Below, piece after piece: positions 1 to 7,960 of a stretch of DNA of 64,000 bases. The stretch is from the IMG/VR virus record IMGVR_UViG_3300025000_000065, positions 1 through 64,000 of that record. One strand, written 5' to 3'. Each line of letters starts with the position of its first letter. Positions within the stretch are counted from its first letter, which is position 1. Origin of the DNA: a virus. Under the pieces are notes generated by a model. It ran no database searches, had not been told where the DNA came from, and saw nothing but the letters and a program-made list of their open reading frames with translations. The position numbers and the translations under genes were made by a program.

Positions 1-522
1 ACCGTTGGCTTCTGCGTAGGTTCTAAATTCGACGATGTTCTTGTTTATCAATGGATATTCGTTCGGCAAGCTGTTTAACTTCGTACCACCCGTCAGGGTT
101 GTGCCTGCAGGATATTTGCCAACATAGATAAAATCGTTATATGTTCCGGTTGTAAAATTGTAAAAACACCAGGGTTTATAACTGCCAGGCATTCTTGCCT
201 TACTAATCTGCCATGTTTTCTTGCTGGCTGTGTCAGTCTTACGGATGTAGAACGCTGGTATCTTTATAAACTCGTTACTGTCATCGTCTGTGAAAGTGTC
301 AAACTCTGAATAAATCGCGGCGGTATCGAAATCGTTTGTGGCAGCTCCGGCATCTACTCCGGCTTCTGCTGTAAATCCAACACTGCCATTGATACGGGTT
401 AGTGGTGTGTCTGTTTTATCCCATGATACACCATAAACCGCCTCGCCTGCATAGGTTGTTTGGACTTCGTTGATTCGATTACCGCCCAACAATAGTATCA
501 TTTTTTGTGCTGAACTTGGCAT
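1..522 (-). CDS. Tail-fibre-like virion protein, partial (C-terminus off the window)
   Basis: The frame is open from the ATG at 522 to the window edge (174 codons), with a GGAGAGGAG ribosome site. The segments YGVSWDKTDTPLTR and IPAFYIRKTD resemble a repeat-bearing phage tail/receptor-binding family in which a 'YGV-W' motif precedes an 'IPKFYY' motif; I recall this family by pattern only. Base composition is clearly more GC-rich than the rest of the window and codon use differs (CCG, GCG, CTG present), which suggests a recently exchanged host-range module. It follows two small genes on the same strand and is the last visible gene of that operon. Confidence 0.6.
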   Translation of the reverse strand, partial: MPSSAQKMILLLGGNRINEVQTTYAGEAVYGVSWDKTDTPLTRINGSVGFTAEAGVDAGAATNDFDTAAIYSEFDTFTDDDSNEFIKIPAFYIRKTDTASKKTWQISKARMPGSYKPWCFYNFTTGTYNDFIYVGKYPAGTTLTGGTKLNSLPNEYPLINKNIVEFRTYAEANG

Positions 523-523
523 G

Positions 524-670
524 CTACACTCCTCTCCCCTGCTTTATCGCTAATCGTTGTCGTAATCGCATTATTCTGTCAGTTTGGAGCAGATTGGTAA
601 AACGAATAGTAAAGATGTCAATACTATTCTGAATATTTAAACCATCTTGATAAAAAATTTTTTTATTCAT
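524..670 (-). CDS. Small protein (48 aa), unknown
   Basis: ATG at 670 follows an AAGGAGA site, and the stop TAG lies one base before the ATG of the tail-fibre-like gene, so the two are probably translationally coupled. The C-terminal third is basic (RLRQRLAIKQGRG). No family recognised. Confidence 0.5.
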   Translation of the reverse strand: MNKKIFYQDGLNIQNSIDIFTIRFTNLLQTDRIMRLRQRLAIKQGRGV

Positions 671-690
671 ATTTTCTCACAATCTTCTCC

Positions 691-1221
691 TTAAAGAGGT
701 CTTGTTACAAGAGTAATAATTCTACTTCCAGATTGAGCAACAGGAGAAGCACTTAATCCCGAAATAACTTGTAAATCAGTTACCCCATAAAAATTTTGAA
801 GAATTAACGGATACCATCTTCCAGCAGAAGCAGAAGTAATGTAATATTCTGTTCCTGTGTCATATCCTTGCAAGGAACGGAAAATACCATCTCCATGAGA
901 AACTTGAAAAGAAATGTTGTTTGTAGTCCAATTTGAAGGAGTAATTAAAGCTGCAAGATCCGTACTGCTAATTGTGGCAGAACCAGATATTCCAGAACCA
1001 GAATCCATAATTGTTATAACTTCATTCCTCAGTGCAGATTCAGACACAGAAGTTAAAGGATACAGAATTAAATCTTCGCCAACCCTATACCATTGTTGTG
1101 TATCTATAATATAAACATCAGCACCAATCCAAGAAGCATTATCAATTTTACCACCAACTATATCACTTGATAAAGCCTGATAACTTTTTTTACTATTTTC
1201 ACTTATTACTATTAAACTCAT
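691..1221 (-). CDS. Probable virion structural protein, unknown
   Basis: The start is placed at the ATG at 1221 (MSLIVISEN) because an AAGGAGA site sits 6-7 nt upstream; a longer frame to 1251 would begin inside that leader. The 176-aa product has a segment VYIIDTQQWYRVGED, typical of short virion proteins that describe a tail-fibre baseplate or neck domain, then a Ser/Gly/Thr-rich beta-type C-terminal half. No transmembrane segment or signal peptide. The operon position before a tail-fibre-like gene supports a structural role, but no exact family is recognised. Confidence 0.55.
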   Translation of the reverse strand: MSLIVISENSKKSYQALSSDIVGGKIDNASWIGADVYIIDTQQWYRVGEDLILYPLTSVSESALRNEVITIMDSGSGISGSATISSTDLAALITPSNWTTNNISFQVSHGDGIFRSLQGYDTGTEYYITSASAGRWYPLILQNFYGVTDLQVISGLSASPVAQSGSRIITLVTRPL

Positions 1222-1301
1222 ATCTAATCTCCTTTTCTTCCTCTTCCTCAAGAGAAAACTATGAAATAAATTCTATAAAAATAAATTTTATAATTTAATC
1301 C

Positions 1302-1321
1302 AATAAAATCACTATTTTATT
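1302..1321. repeat. 20-bp dyad element, centre TCACTA
   Basis: AATAAAA and TTTTATT arms separated by 6 nt. It lies between the glycosidase gene and the gene starting at 1221 on the minus strand. Confidence 0.75.
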
Positions 1322-1342
1322 TTTCAATATTGTTTCAATAAA

Positions 1343-2194
1343 TTATTTTGTTTTATAAACCTCTCCAATTGGAGTTAAAGAACCGTTATTGTTTACAAGG
1401 TTGAAATCATACCAACCATCAGGGATATATTCAGCCTCAGGATCATATCTATTGGTAAAATAGCCATATTTAGTTATATATTCTTTGCTATCAATTACAT
1501 CTAATAATGATGAAAAAGATTCTGTATTTCCTGTTGTGTCTGCAAATTCAGTAACCCATATCTCAGGATGAACATCAGAAAATCTATAAATCATATATTC
1601 CATATCAATCCACCATATGTCTAATTGTTCAACTGTAATCCAACTTTCTACATAACCATGAAATCCATAATATTGTGGTTTTTGAATATTGGGATAATTA
1701 TCACGTAATTCAATAAGAAAATCTATAAACCACCATGAAGCCCACGCTGAAACATTTCCAACTACTAATTTTGCATTAGGTCGTGCTTGTATGAAATCAG
1801 CGTATCTTTTTGCGCCTTCAATTGGTGATATTGCCGATCCATAGGGAGCAACGTTGTTTGGTTCATTCAAAAATAAAATAAAACCATTATAATCTATTGG
1901 CAAACATTCTGGAACTAATCCAGCATAAGACATAGGAATGTACCTATTATCATTCAATCTAGTACAATCACACGACCATACATAATACCAACCTGCACCA
2001 ACCATATCTAAATCTGATAACTGATTGGTAACTAGGGCTATTCCTTTATTTTCATCATAATGAGGAGATATATAGTTTTTGAGTACAAGAGGAATAAAAA
2101 CCCGATATTCTTCATTTCCATAAGCAGGAACACTACGAGATAAAAGACATGCTATTAAAATAAGAAGAATAATTAAAAATATTTTACGCTTCAT
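1343..2194 (-). CDS. Secreted glycoside hydrolase, GH128-like (Asl1/glycosyl hydrolase catalytic core)
   Basis: A 283-aa protein with an N-terminal signal peptide (basic MKRK, hydrophobic residues 5-18, AYG near 24-26). Residues 32-40 read VFIPLVLKN, a motif I associate with exported Chloroflexota proteins. The rest matches the GH128-type TIM barrel pattern: GWYYVWS (68-74), FLNEPN (108-113), WASWWF (151-156), GFHGY (177-181), WVTEFA (213-218) and a terminal GSLTPIGEVY. Glu111 and Glu216 are the probable acid/base and nucleophile. The family is known for beta-1,3-glucan cleavage. Export with a signal peptide is unusual for a phage depolymerase; it may act on the host envelope from outside, or be a lysogenic-conversion type gene. 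Possibly acquired from the host. Confidence 0.7.
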   Translation of the reverse strand: MKRKIFLIILLILIACLLSRSVPAYGNEEYRVFIPLVLKNYISPHYDENKGIALVTNQLSDLDMVGAGWYYVWSCDCTRLNDNRYIPMSYAGLVPECLPIDYNGFILFLNEPNNVAPYGSAISPIEGAKRYADFIQARPNAKLVVGNVSAWASWWFIDFLIELRDNYPNIQKPQYYGFHGYVESWITVEQLDIWWIDMEYMIYRFSDVHPEIWVTEFADTTGNTESFSSLLDVIDSKEYITKYGYFTNRYDPEAEYIPDGWYDFNLVNNNGSLTPIGEVYKTK

Positions 2195-2258
2195 TGAATT
2201 CCTCCCATTTCATTATTTTTTTGTTTAAATGCAATTTTATTTAAATTGTTTTTTATTA

Positions 2259-2663
2259 TTAAAATTCATCATCTTCTAAATCATCTAATTCAATATCTTC
2301 AAAATATTTTGCTGAATTTCTGCCTTCAGAATAAACATTATCATAAAGCAATTCTTTTAAGGTTTTAGAAAATTGAAAAACAATTCTTTTTGATTCGTCA
2401 ACCCATGCTTCTTTTTTCTTTAATCCAATCCACATTCTTCTTGCTGGAATTGTTTTTACATAAATTTTTCCAAGTCCATGAATCTTTAAGATTTTCTCTG
2501 CAATAATAGCACGAGCTATAATTCTAATTACAGATCTCCAAAATATTCTAGTATCTGATATTGTAAATCCAGCATCTTGCGATACTAAATGCAGAAATTT
2601 ATCAGTAGTTATTTCATTTATTTCTGGTCTATTTTGAAGATTGTATTTATTTTTTTTTAACAT
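2259..2663 (-). CDS. HU/IHF-like DNA-binding protein
   Basis: This 134-aa protein follows the HU/IHF layout: an N-terminal helical part (residues about 20-55), then IHGLGKIYVKTIPARRMW (about 62-79), matching the G-G/A-LGkF-v-xxpAR core of the beta-arm, and a C-terminal FQFSKTLKE helix like the HU end FkpSk-LK. A 20-residue acidic tail follows. HU-like proteins bend and compact DNA and assist replication or transcription. The RBS is weak (caggaaa). It sits downstream of the RNA polymerase operon. Confidence 0.65.
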   Translation of the reverse strand: MLKKNKYNLQNRPEINEITTDKFLHLVSQDAGFTISDTRIFWRSVIRIIARAIIAEKILKIHGLGKIYVKTIPARRMWIGLKKKEAWVDESKRIVFQFSKTLKELLYDNVYSEGRNSAKYFEDIELDDLEDDEF

Positions 2664-2725
2664 TTTGTTTTTCCTGTTGAAGTTTTGTTAATTTTAGTAT
2701 ATTCTATACCTATATAGCACAACCT

Positions 2726-3490
2726 TTAAACTGTATAAAAATTCTTTTTTTTATTACTATAATATTTTTTTGCATTTTCATTTATTTCTTTTTTTCTTTT
2801 TTCCTTAAAACATTTTTCACACATTTTTTTGTTCTTTCCTGTTTTTTCAATTTCAATTCCACAAATTTCACAATATGGTTTGTAATAATCAATAAAATTA
2901 TTAAAATTTTCAATAATTATTTTTGGATCGGAATTATCATTTTTATTAATATTAACAATGTAATATGCACCATCATTTCCAAAATTAGTATTAATTATAT
3001 TTTTTTCTAAAAGTTGGTTAAATATCCATTCTTTATTTTTTTCATTAGTTTTTGCAAATTTTAATATATGATAAGGAGTTGTTTTCAAAGTATAGTAATT
3101 AGTATTATTTTCATCAAAATTTTTACCAATAATAAAATAATACTTTGATAAAACAAGCATTATAAAAAGTATTTTTTCAAGGCGATAATTTTTTATGTTT
3201 CTAATTATATTAAATTCGTTCTCAGTAACTACTATGTTTTGAAATTTTTTTATTTTACTTTTCTTAGATGTTTTTATAATATTTAATAAAAATTCTTGAT
3301 ATAATATTTCATTATAGTTTTCTTGACGTTCTAATAGCCAGTTATTTATTTTATTGTATATTTCAGATTCTTCCACACCAATGTTTCTAAAATACATAAT
3401 TAATAATCTAATATCTTTTCCATTCATAAAAGAAGATAAACAATTATTGAACATATTTTTAGCATATGAAAACTCATCCAAAATAATCAT
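2726..3490 (-). CDS. Unknown protein with C-terminal zinc ribbon
   Basis: 254 aa. The first 190 residues are helical and Lys/Asn/Ile-rich. Near the C-terminus a CEIC-(12-14)-CEKC pair forms a zinc ribbon, followed by a Lys-rich tail. The start ATG at 3490 lies inside the 3' end of the RNA polymerase gene (17-nt overlap), so the two are translationally coupled. A role as an accessory factor of the polymerase is inferred from position only. Confidence 0.55.
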   Translation of the reverse strand: MIILDEFSYAKNMFNNCLSSFMNGKDIRLLIMYFRNIGVEESEIYNKINNWLLERQENYNEILYQEFLLNIIKTSKKSKIKKFQNIVVTENEFNIIRNIKNYRLEKILFIMLVLSKYYFIIGKNFDENNTNYYTLKTTPYHILKFAKTNEKNKEWIFNQLLEKNIINTNFGNDGAYYIVNINKNDNSDPKIIIENFNNFIDYYKPYCEICGIEIEKTGKNKKMCEKCFKEKRKKEINENAKKYYSNKKKNFYTV

Positions 3491-6251
3491 AAATTTCTCC
3501 AGTGTAATCAGTGATTTCTATTGTTTTCATTTCATATTTGTTACCCAAATAATTAATGCTTCCTTTTATATCTAAGAATGGAACTTTTACTTCGTCTTGC
3601 TTATTTTTTATAATATTGCTTATTAAATCTTCTCCAAAAACATTCCATAAAAAAGATTTATTGTCAGATGGATGAATAACGTAGCAAATATCAACTGCTA
3701 AATTTGCCAATTCAGATCCATTAGAAGAGATATCATTAGCCAAATTTCTAAAATGGGAATTAAATTGTTCTACGGTTTCATAATTATAATCATAATGTTG
3801 CTGATTTTTTTTATTTATATTTTTCTTTTCTTTTTTATATTGTTTATAAAGATCATATAATTTTTTTAATTTTTCTTTATCTGTATTAATTTCACTGTCT
3901 TTTAATATCAAGATATTTTCTTCACTTACTTTATTAAAATCTTCTGATTTCATTTCTTTTATAGAATTTATCATAAAATTTGAAACATTATTCATAACAC
4001 AATTGGTTTCTAAAAAAGGACTTAATGCATAATATTTATTTACAAAAGATAGTTCTTTTTCACTTAATTGAGTTTTATCTTTTTTATATTGATCAAGAAT
4101 ATCTTCTAATTTCTTCTTAAACTGTGTTCTTACATGAATTAAGTCTATGGACTTATAATAATTATTAAATTTTACATTATATTTTGGATATAGCCATCTC
4201 ATAAAATGAACACGTTGGTTTATACAAATGGCATTTAAAAATTCTTTTTCTTTTATTATTTCTTCGCTATCGGTTTCTTTTATCTTATTCCATTTTGTCC
4301 AATGCATAGGAAATGGTTTAATTTCTAATCCTTTAGTTGCATCAATTGTGCTTCCCTGTTCTTTTCTAAAACATTTCAATCTTTTTATGATTTCATTATA
4401 TTCTTTTGATTCTTCTTCAAATTTAGGCAGAAGAGCAGATGCTGTAGTACCGACATTTGTAACAAATCCAACAGAATTATTGAATCCTCGGATATCAGAT
4501 AAATATAATTCGTTTTTATTAATTATTTTTTTAGGTGCTTTTTTATTTTCATAATCCACAGGTAATCCACCGTACACACCATTTATTATTTCTTTATTAT
4601 TTGTGATACAAACTATGTCTCCATCAAAATCAGATCCACCATGAATTAAACAATCATTTCCAAAAATATTATATACAACACAGTTATCTAAATATTGAAA
4701 CCATTCTTTTATTTTTTCATTATATTTTAAATTAAGAATATTTACTTCACTTCTCCAGATAAGAGGAGCTCTCATTCCTGCTAGTATATATTCTCCTTTA
4801 TTCACCCAATATTTATTATAATGTTCTCCTCTTTGTAATAATCCTTTTATTGGAAGATCAAATATATATTCCAAAAAAGCATAAGGATCAGAAACCATCA
4901 TAGTGTAAGATCCATCAATTATTAACTTTCCTATATATGATTGTTTAATTTTTTTATTTAAACTATGAACAATGTTGTTTTGTACATATGGATCTTTTAA
5001 TAACTGATTATTTAAGATAATGGCTTTTACAACCTTATCATTAATCTTATTGAAAATATTTTTATCATATTCTCCATCAGACATTCTTCCAAGAAAATAT
5101 AATAAAGTTTTTGATATATCAGATTTAATAATACTTTTAAAATATTTTACAGTTGGGGAGCAAAGATTTTCAATAGATTGATTATCAAGATTTAATGCTT
5201 GAATAAACTGATAATTTAAAAAAGTATGCTTTTTCTCATGTTTTGGAGCAACCCTGGTAATAGACCATTGTAAATTATTCGACTTAGATTTTTTCTTATA
5301 TTCTGAAATTGAAGAAAAGGCATTCCATAATTTAAATTGAGATTGTGTTAAAATAACGTCCATGTCTCGAATATTAACATTATTTCCATAAATATCAGTA
5401 ATAAATCTTTTTCCTATTTTATCAGAAAATTTATGAAAATCAATTACGACAACCAGTCCTTTTATAAAATTTGATCGAACAATAAAAGAAGATGGAATAT
5501 AGTCTAGTTCTAATTCTTCAGCCCAATGTTTAGCCATTTTAGGAGATATGATTCCTTGACCGTCCCATAAATTAAAAGTAATATCTCTGTCCATTTCAAT
5601 TACTTCGTCATCGCCATTTTCTATTTCTTTTACAAAATCAACTCTTTCTGTTCTGACAACTTCTTTGTCTGGAACTACACAAAAATAAGGTTCAGAAACA
5701 GGAATAGATGCAGATGTAGATAAACTAAAATAAGCATTATATTTTTCAGGAGTTATCTCGATATCATTTCTATCATTATTTAAAATTGAATACATTTTTT
5801 CTTCATATTCCTGATCAATGTATAAAGCATTATTTCTTCTTGCTTGACCTGCTCCACAAGCAAATCTAATATATTTTTTGTTATTTAATATAAAACCATT
5901 TTTCCCAATATATTTATAATGTCTTATATCATCTACAAAAATTGAAATGATTTCAGGAACAAATAATAAATCTCTTAATTTTTGTTCTGTTTCCAATAAT
6001 TCTTTCAGGTTTTCTTTATTATGAGATCTTCTTTTTATTTTTCTTTTTTCTGATAATAATATATCAATTTCATCAGTATCAATATTTATACCTTTTATTT
6101 GTCTAAGAGTTCTCAACATTTGAGAATCACCTAAAGAAATAATTTTTGAAGATTTTTGCGCCTCTTCAAAAGACATTGTTATATTATAATTTGAATGATT
6201 TAATTGAGTTGTTGAAATTTTAAAAATGTAATACTGTTGAAGTTTTTTCAA
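3474..6251 (-). CDS. RdRp/YonO-like two-barrel RNA polymerase
   Basis: The protein (925 aa from the TTG at 6251) shows the ordered landmarks of QDE-1/YonO-type polymerases: FACGAGQARR (130-139), like the RdRp SxxQxR stretch; LWDGQGIIS (228-236), like the SDGxGxIS motif; PSSFIVR followed by KG (264-265); AGMRAPLIWRSEV; and the metal-binding DFDGD (541-545) in GGSDFDGDIVCI. The DxDGD triad is shared by cellular RNAP beta-prime, eukaryotic RdRp and SPbeta YonO, which is a DNA-dependent RNA polymerase. The probable role is transcription of phage genes. The frame extends to a TTG at 6314, but that start has no ribosome site; the TTG at 6251 is preceded by AAGGGA. A T15-16 run at about 6283-6298 lies in that extension and could also mark an assembly error. 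Confidence 0.8.
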   Translation of the reverse strand: MKKLQQYYIFKISTTQLNHSNYNITMSFEEAQKSSKIISLGDSQMLRTLRQIKGINIDTDEIDILLSEKRKIKRRSHNKENLKELLETEQKLRDLLFVPEIISIFVDDIRHYKYIGKNGFILNNKKYIRFACGAGQARRNNALYIDQEYEEKMYSILNNDRNDIEITPEKYNAYFSLSTSASIPVSEPYFCVVPDKEVVRTERVDFVKEIENGDDEVIEMDRDITFNLWDGQGIISPKMAKHWAEELELDYIPSSFIVRSNFIKGLVVVIDFHKFSDKIGKRFITDIYGNNVNIRDMDVILTQSQFKLWNAFSSISEYKKKSKSNNLQWSITRVAPKHEKKHTFLNYQFIQALNLDNQSIENLCSPTVKYFKSIIKSDISKTLLYFLGRMSDGEYDKNIFNKINDKVVKAIILNNQLLKDPYVQNNIVHSLNKKIKQSYIGKLIIDGSYTMMVSDPYAFLEYIFDLPIKGLLQRGEHYNKYWVNKGEYILAGMRAPLIWRSEVNILNLKYNEKIKEWFQYLDNCVVYNIFGNDCLIHGGSDFDGDIVCITNNKEIINGVYGGLPVDYENKKAPKKIINKNELYLSDIRGFNNSVGFVTNVGTTASALLPKFEEESKEYNEIIKRLKCFRKEQGSTIDATKGLEIKPFPMHWTKWNKIKETDSEEIIKEKEFLNAICINQRVHFMRWLYPKYNVKFNNYYKSIDLIHVRTQFKKKLEDILDQYKKDKTQLSEKELSFVNKYYALSPFLETNCVMNNVSNFMINSIKEMKSEDFNKVSEENILILKDSEINTDKEKLKKLYDLYKQYKKEKKNINKKNQQHYDYNYETVEQFNSHFRNLANDISSNGSELANLAVDICYVIHPSDNKSFLWNVFGEDLISNIIKNKQDEVKVPFLDIKGSINYLGNKYEMKTIEITDYTGEIYDYFG

Positions 6252-6329
6252 ATTGAAAATTTCCCTTGTTGTAATATTCTTTTTTTTTTTTTTTACCAAT
6301 AAAAAATAACTCAATAAATAGAAAGTAAT

Positions 6330-6476
6330 TTAAGTTATTATATACATTCCGGTTTTATTATCTTTTAATTTACGGTTCATACCTTTCCCTACAACTGTAT
6401 ATTCTCCAGATTTTACTTTCTCTTTATTCCCTGAATTAAAAATAGCTGCTAAAAGTAATCCTATAATGATATGCAT
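6330..6476 (-). CDS. Small protein (48 aa), unknown
   Basis: ATG at 6476 follows an AAAGGA site with 7-nt spacing. The product begins with a short hydrophobic stretch (MHIIIGLLLAAIF) and continues basic (GKGMNRKLK). It ends before the RNA polymerase and is probably co-transcribed with it. No family recognised. Confidence 0.5.
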   Translation of the reverse strand: MHIIIGLLLAAIFNSGNKEKVKSGEYTVVGKGMNRKLKDNKTGMYIIT

Positions 6477-6497
6477 AATATTATCCTTTCTTTTGTT

Positions 6498-6833
6498 TTA
6501 ATCTTTTAGTAAATCAATTAATGTTTTATTGATATCTTCATCCCAATTTCCACACGAATATTCATCATAATTATAATCTAAAATATTTTGACCATTTATT
6601 TCAAATCTGTAATAAGACATTTCTTCCCAATCAAATTCATTTCTACACATATAATTTTCATCTTTTTCTATGGCTTCATCCAATAGGATTTCATAAAATT
6701 CATTGTAGCATTTATTCTCATCAATATCTATATCTTCAAAACTTACATCAGAAAAAGTTTCTAAATAAACATCTTCTAAATCTTCTTCATCAAATATTAT
6801 TATTCTTTGTAGTAACCCTTTGTTGTGTGACAT
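6498..6833 (-). CDS. Acidic protein (111 aa), unknown; first gene of the polymerase operon
   Basis: Very acidic protein (many Asp/Glu, few Lys) with no membrane segment. It is the promoter-proximal gene of the minus-strand operon that includes the RNA polymerase. An acidic early protein could be a nucleic-acid mimic, but nothing in the sequence proves this. ATG at 6833; the nearest SD-like sequence (AAGGAG) lies about 20 nt upstream, so start spacing is unusual. Confidence 0.55.
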   Translation of the reverse strand: MSHNKGLLQRIIIFDEEDLEDVYLETFSDVSFEDIDIDENKCYNEFYEILLDEAIEKDENYMCRNEFDWEEMSYYRFEINGQNILDYNYDEYSCGNWDEDINKTLIDLLKD

Positions 6834-6919
6834 TTTTCTTTTTAATTTACTCCTTATTCCCTTGCTTATACCAATAATGTGATATATAATACGGATAATT
6901 ATAAATAATTATTTTTTTC

Positions 6920-6981
6920 AGTAAACCAGCATAGAGCAAATAATATTCCAATAATAAAAATAAAATCTATACTGGTTTACT
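6920..6981 (-). promoter_or_regulatory. Leader hairpin of the minus-strand polymerase operon
   Basis: Arms 6920-6935 and 6966-6981 are complementary at 15 of 16 positions around a 30-nt loop. The outer end, 6981, falls about 8 nt downstream of the minus-strand -10 box, so the predicted transcript would start with this stem. Confidence 0.55.
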
Positions 6982-6988
6982 AAAATAA

Positions 6989-7017
6989 ATAATATCATAG
7001 AACATATTTTTTGTCAA
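6989..7017 (-). promoter_or_regulatory. Sigma70-like promoter for the polymerase operon
   Basis: On the minus strand, TTGACA (7012-7017) and TATTAT (6989-6994) are 17 bp apart. The -35 box is part of the left arm of the inverted repeat at 7011-7059. Confidence 0.65.
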
Positions 7018-7059
7018 GAAGAAATAAGTTTTAGAAAAAAGTATCGTTCTTCTTGACAA
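7011..7059. promoter_or_regulatory. Operator-like inverted repeat between divergent promoters
   Basis: Perfect 13-bp arms (TTGTCAAGAAGAA at 7011-7023 and its complement at 7047-7059) with a 23-bp centre. Each arm carries the -35 hexamer of one of the two divergent promoters, so a protein bound here would control both. Confidence 0.6.
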
Positions 7060-7080
7060 CAATGGAATATCATGTTATAA
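7053..7080 (+). promoter_or_regulatory. Sigma70-like promoter for the winged-helix gene
   Basis: TTGACA (7053-7058), 16 bp, TTATAA (7075-7080). The -35 box lies in the right arm of the inverted repeat. It shows that the ATG at 7059 cannot be the normal start of the following gene. Confidence 0.6.
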
Positions 7081-7133
7081 ATTTGTTTGCTATGAAAAAT
7101 AGCATTATTAAAAAAAATATAAAAAGGAAAAAT

Positions 7134-7655
7134 ATGATTAATCAAGAAAATAAAGGTTATTTTGAAGATGGATCTGGTCTTGAATATTTTAAAGTGTATA
7201 AAGACATGTTGAACCATTATGGAGTAATTCCTTCAATGGTATTTTCAGTTATTGCCAATTATTCAAAATATGCAATGTCTGGAGATAAAAGATGCTGTAC
7301 TAAATCAGAAGTTGCTATAGGAAATGAACTTCAATTAAGTTGGTCAAGTGTAAGAAAAGCCATCAAACTTTTATTAAAAGACAAGTTAATTGAAAAAGTC
7401 AATAAATCTCAAATGACTTTAGAAGAGAAATTAAATAGTGCTAACTGGTACAGACCTGTTTCAAAAAATATTTATCAATTGAAAAATAAAGAAAAAAAGA
7501 CTTATCTAAAAACAAATTATCAAAGACAAAGATATCAGGAAACAGGTCGTGAAAAAATTAAAGAAAACATCAAAGAAAAGATAAATCAAAAAGAAAAGGA
7601 AAAGGAAAAAGAAAATAAAAAAGGTGAAGAAAATAATGATGAATATTCCTGGTAA
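7134..7655 (+). CDS. Winged-helix, replication-initiator-like protein
   Basis: 173 aa from the ATG at 7134, chosen for the AAAAAGGAAAAAT site; the frame is open further upstream, but that part is promoter DNA. Residues about 28-95 (GVIPSMVFSVIANYSKY...TKSEVAIGNELQLSWSSVRKAIKLLLKDKLIE) form a winged helix-turn-helix of the HTH_36/DnaD/replication-protein type. The C-terminal 45 residues are an extreme Lys/Glu repeat. Five iterons begin 25 nt after its stop, an arrangement typical of Rep proteins and their origins. The alternative is a repressor acting at the divergent promoter region just upstream. Confidence 0.6.
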   Translation: MINQENKGYFEDGSGLEYFKVYKDMLNHYGVIPSMVFSVIANYSKYAMSGDKRCCTKSEVAIGNELQLSWSSVRKAIKLLLKDKLIEKVNKSQMTLEEKLNSANWYRPVSKNIYQLKNKEKKTYLKTNYQRQRYQETGREKIKENIKEKINQKEKEKEKENKKGEENNDEYSW

Positions 7656-7680
7656 AAATTTAAAAAACTTAAAAACTATC

Positions 7681-7788
7681 GTTGTTAAAAAGAACAATTC
7701 ATTGTTGTTAAAAAGAACTATGTATTGTTGTTAAAAAGAACAATACATAGTTGTTAAAAAGAACAATACACCTGTTGTTAAAAAGAAC
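7681..7788. repeat. Five iterons: candidate replication origin
   Basis: GTTGTTAAAAAGAAC occurs five times without mismatch at 7681, 7704, 7727, 7750 and 7774, so periods are 23, 23, 23 and 24 bp (about two helical turns). Linkers of 8-9 bp vary; linkers two and three are reverse complements of each other. A degenerate TTAAAAGAA series follows to about 7850. Position directly after a winged-helix gene matches plasmid-type Rep/iteron origins. Confidence 0.7.
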
Positions 7789-7960
7789 CTATTAAAGAAT
7801 ATATAAAAGAATATTTAAAAGAAATATTAAAAGAACTCTTAAAGAGAGAAATAGTGTACACCAGTAAAATTCTTTACAAAAAATTTTTTACAAAGAATTA
7901 ATTAAATAGCCTACGGCGTTTACTGCAAAAGAATAAGAAAAATAAAAAGGAAATTAATTT

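Noticed and set aside
914-1114. Plus-strand frame opposite the virion-like gene
   Set aside because: Shadow of the well-supported minus-strand gene, with no ribosome site.
3354-3575. Plus-strand frame across the zinc-finger/polymerase junction
   Set aside because: Antisense to two overlapping real genes and without a ribosome site.
7681-7788. Short regularly spaced repeats as a CRISPR array
   Set aside because: Repeats are 15 bp with 8-9 bp linkers, too short for CRISPR units, and no cas gene is near; iterons explain them better.
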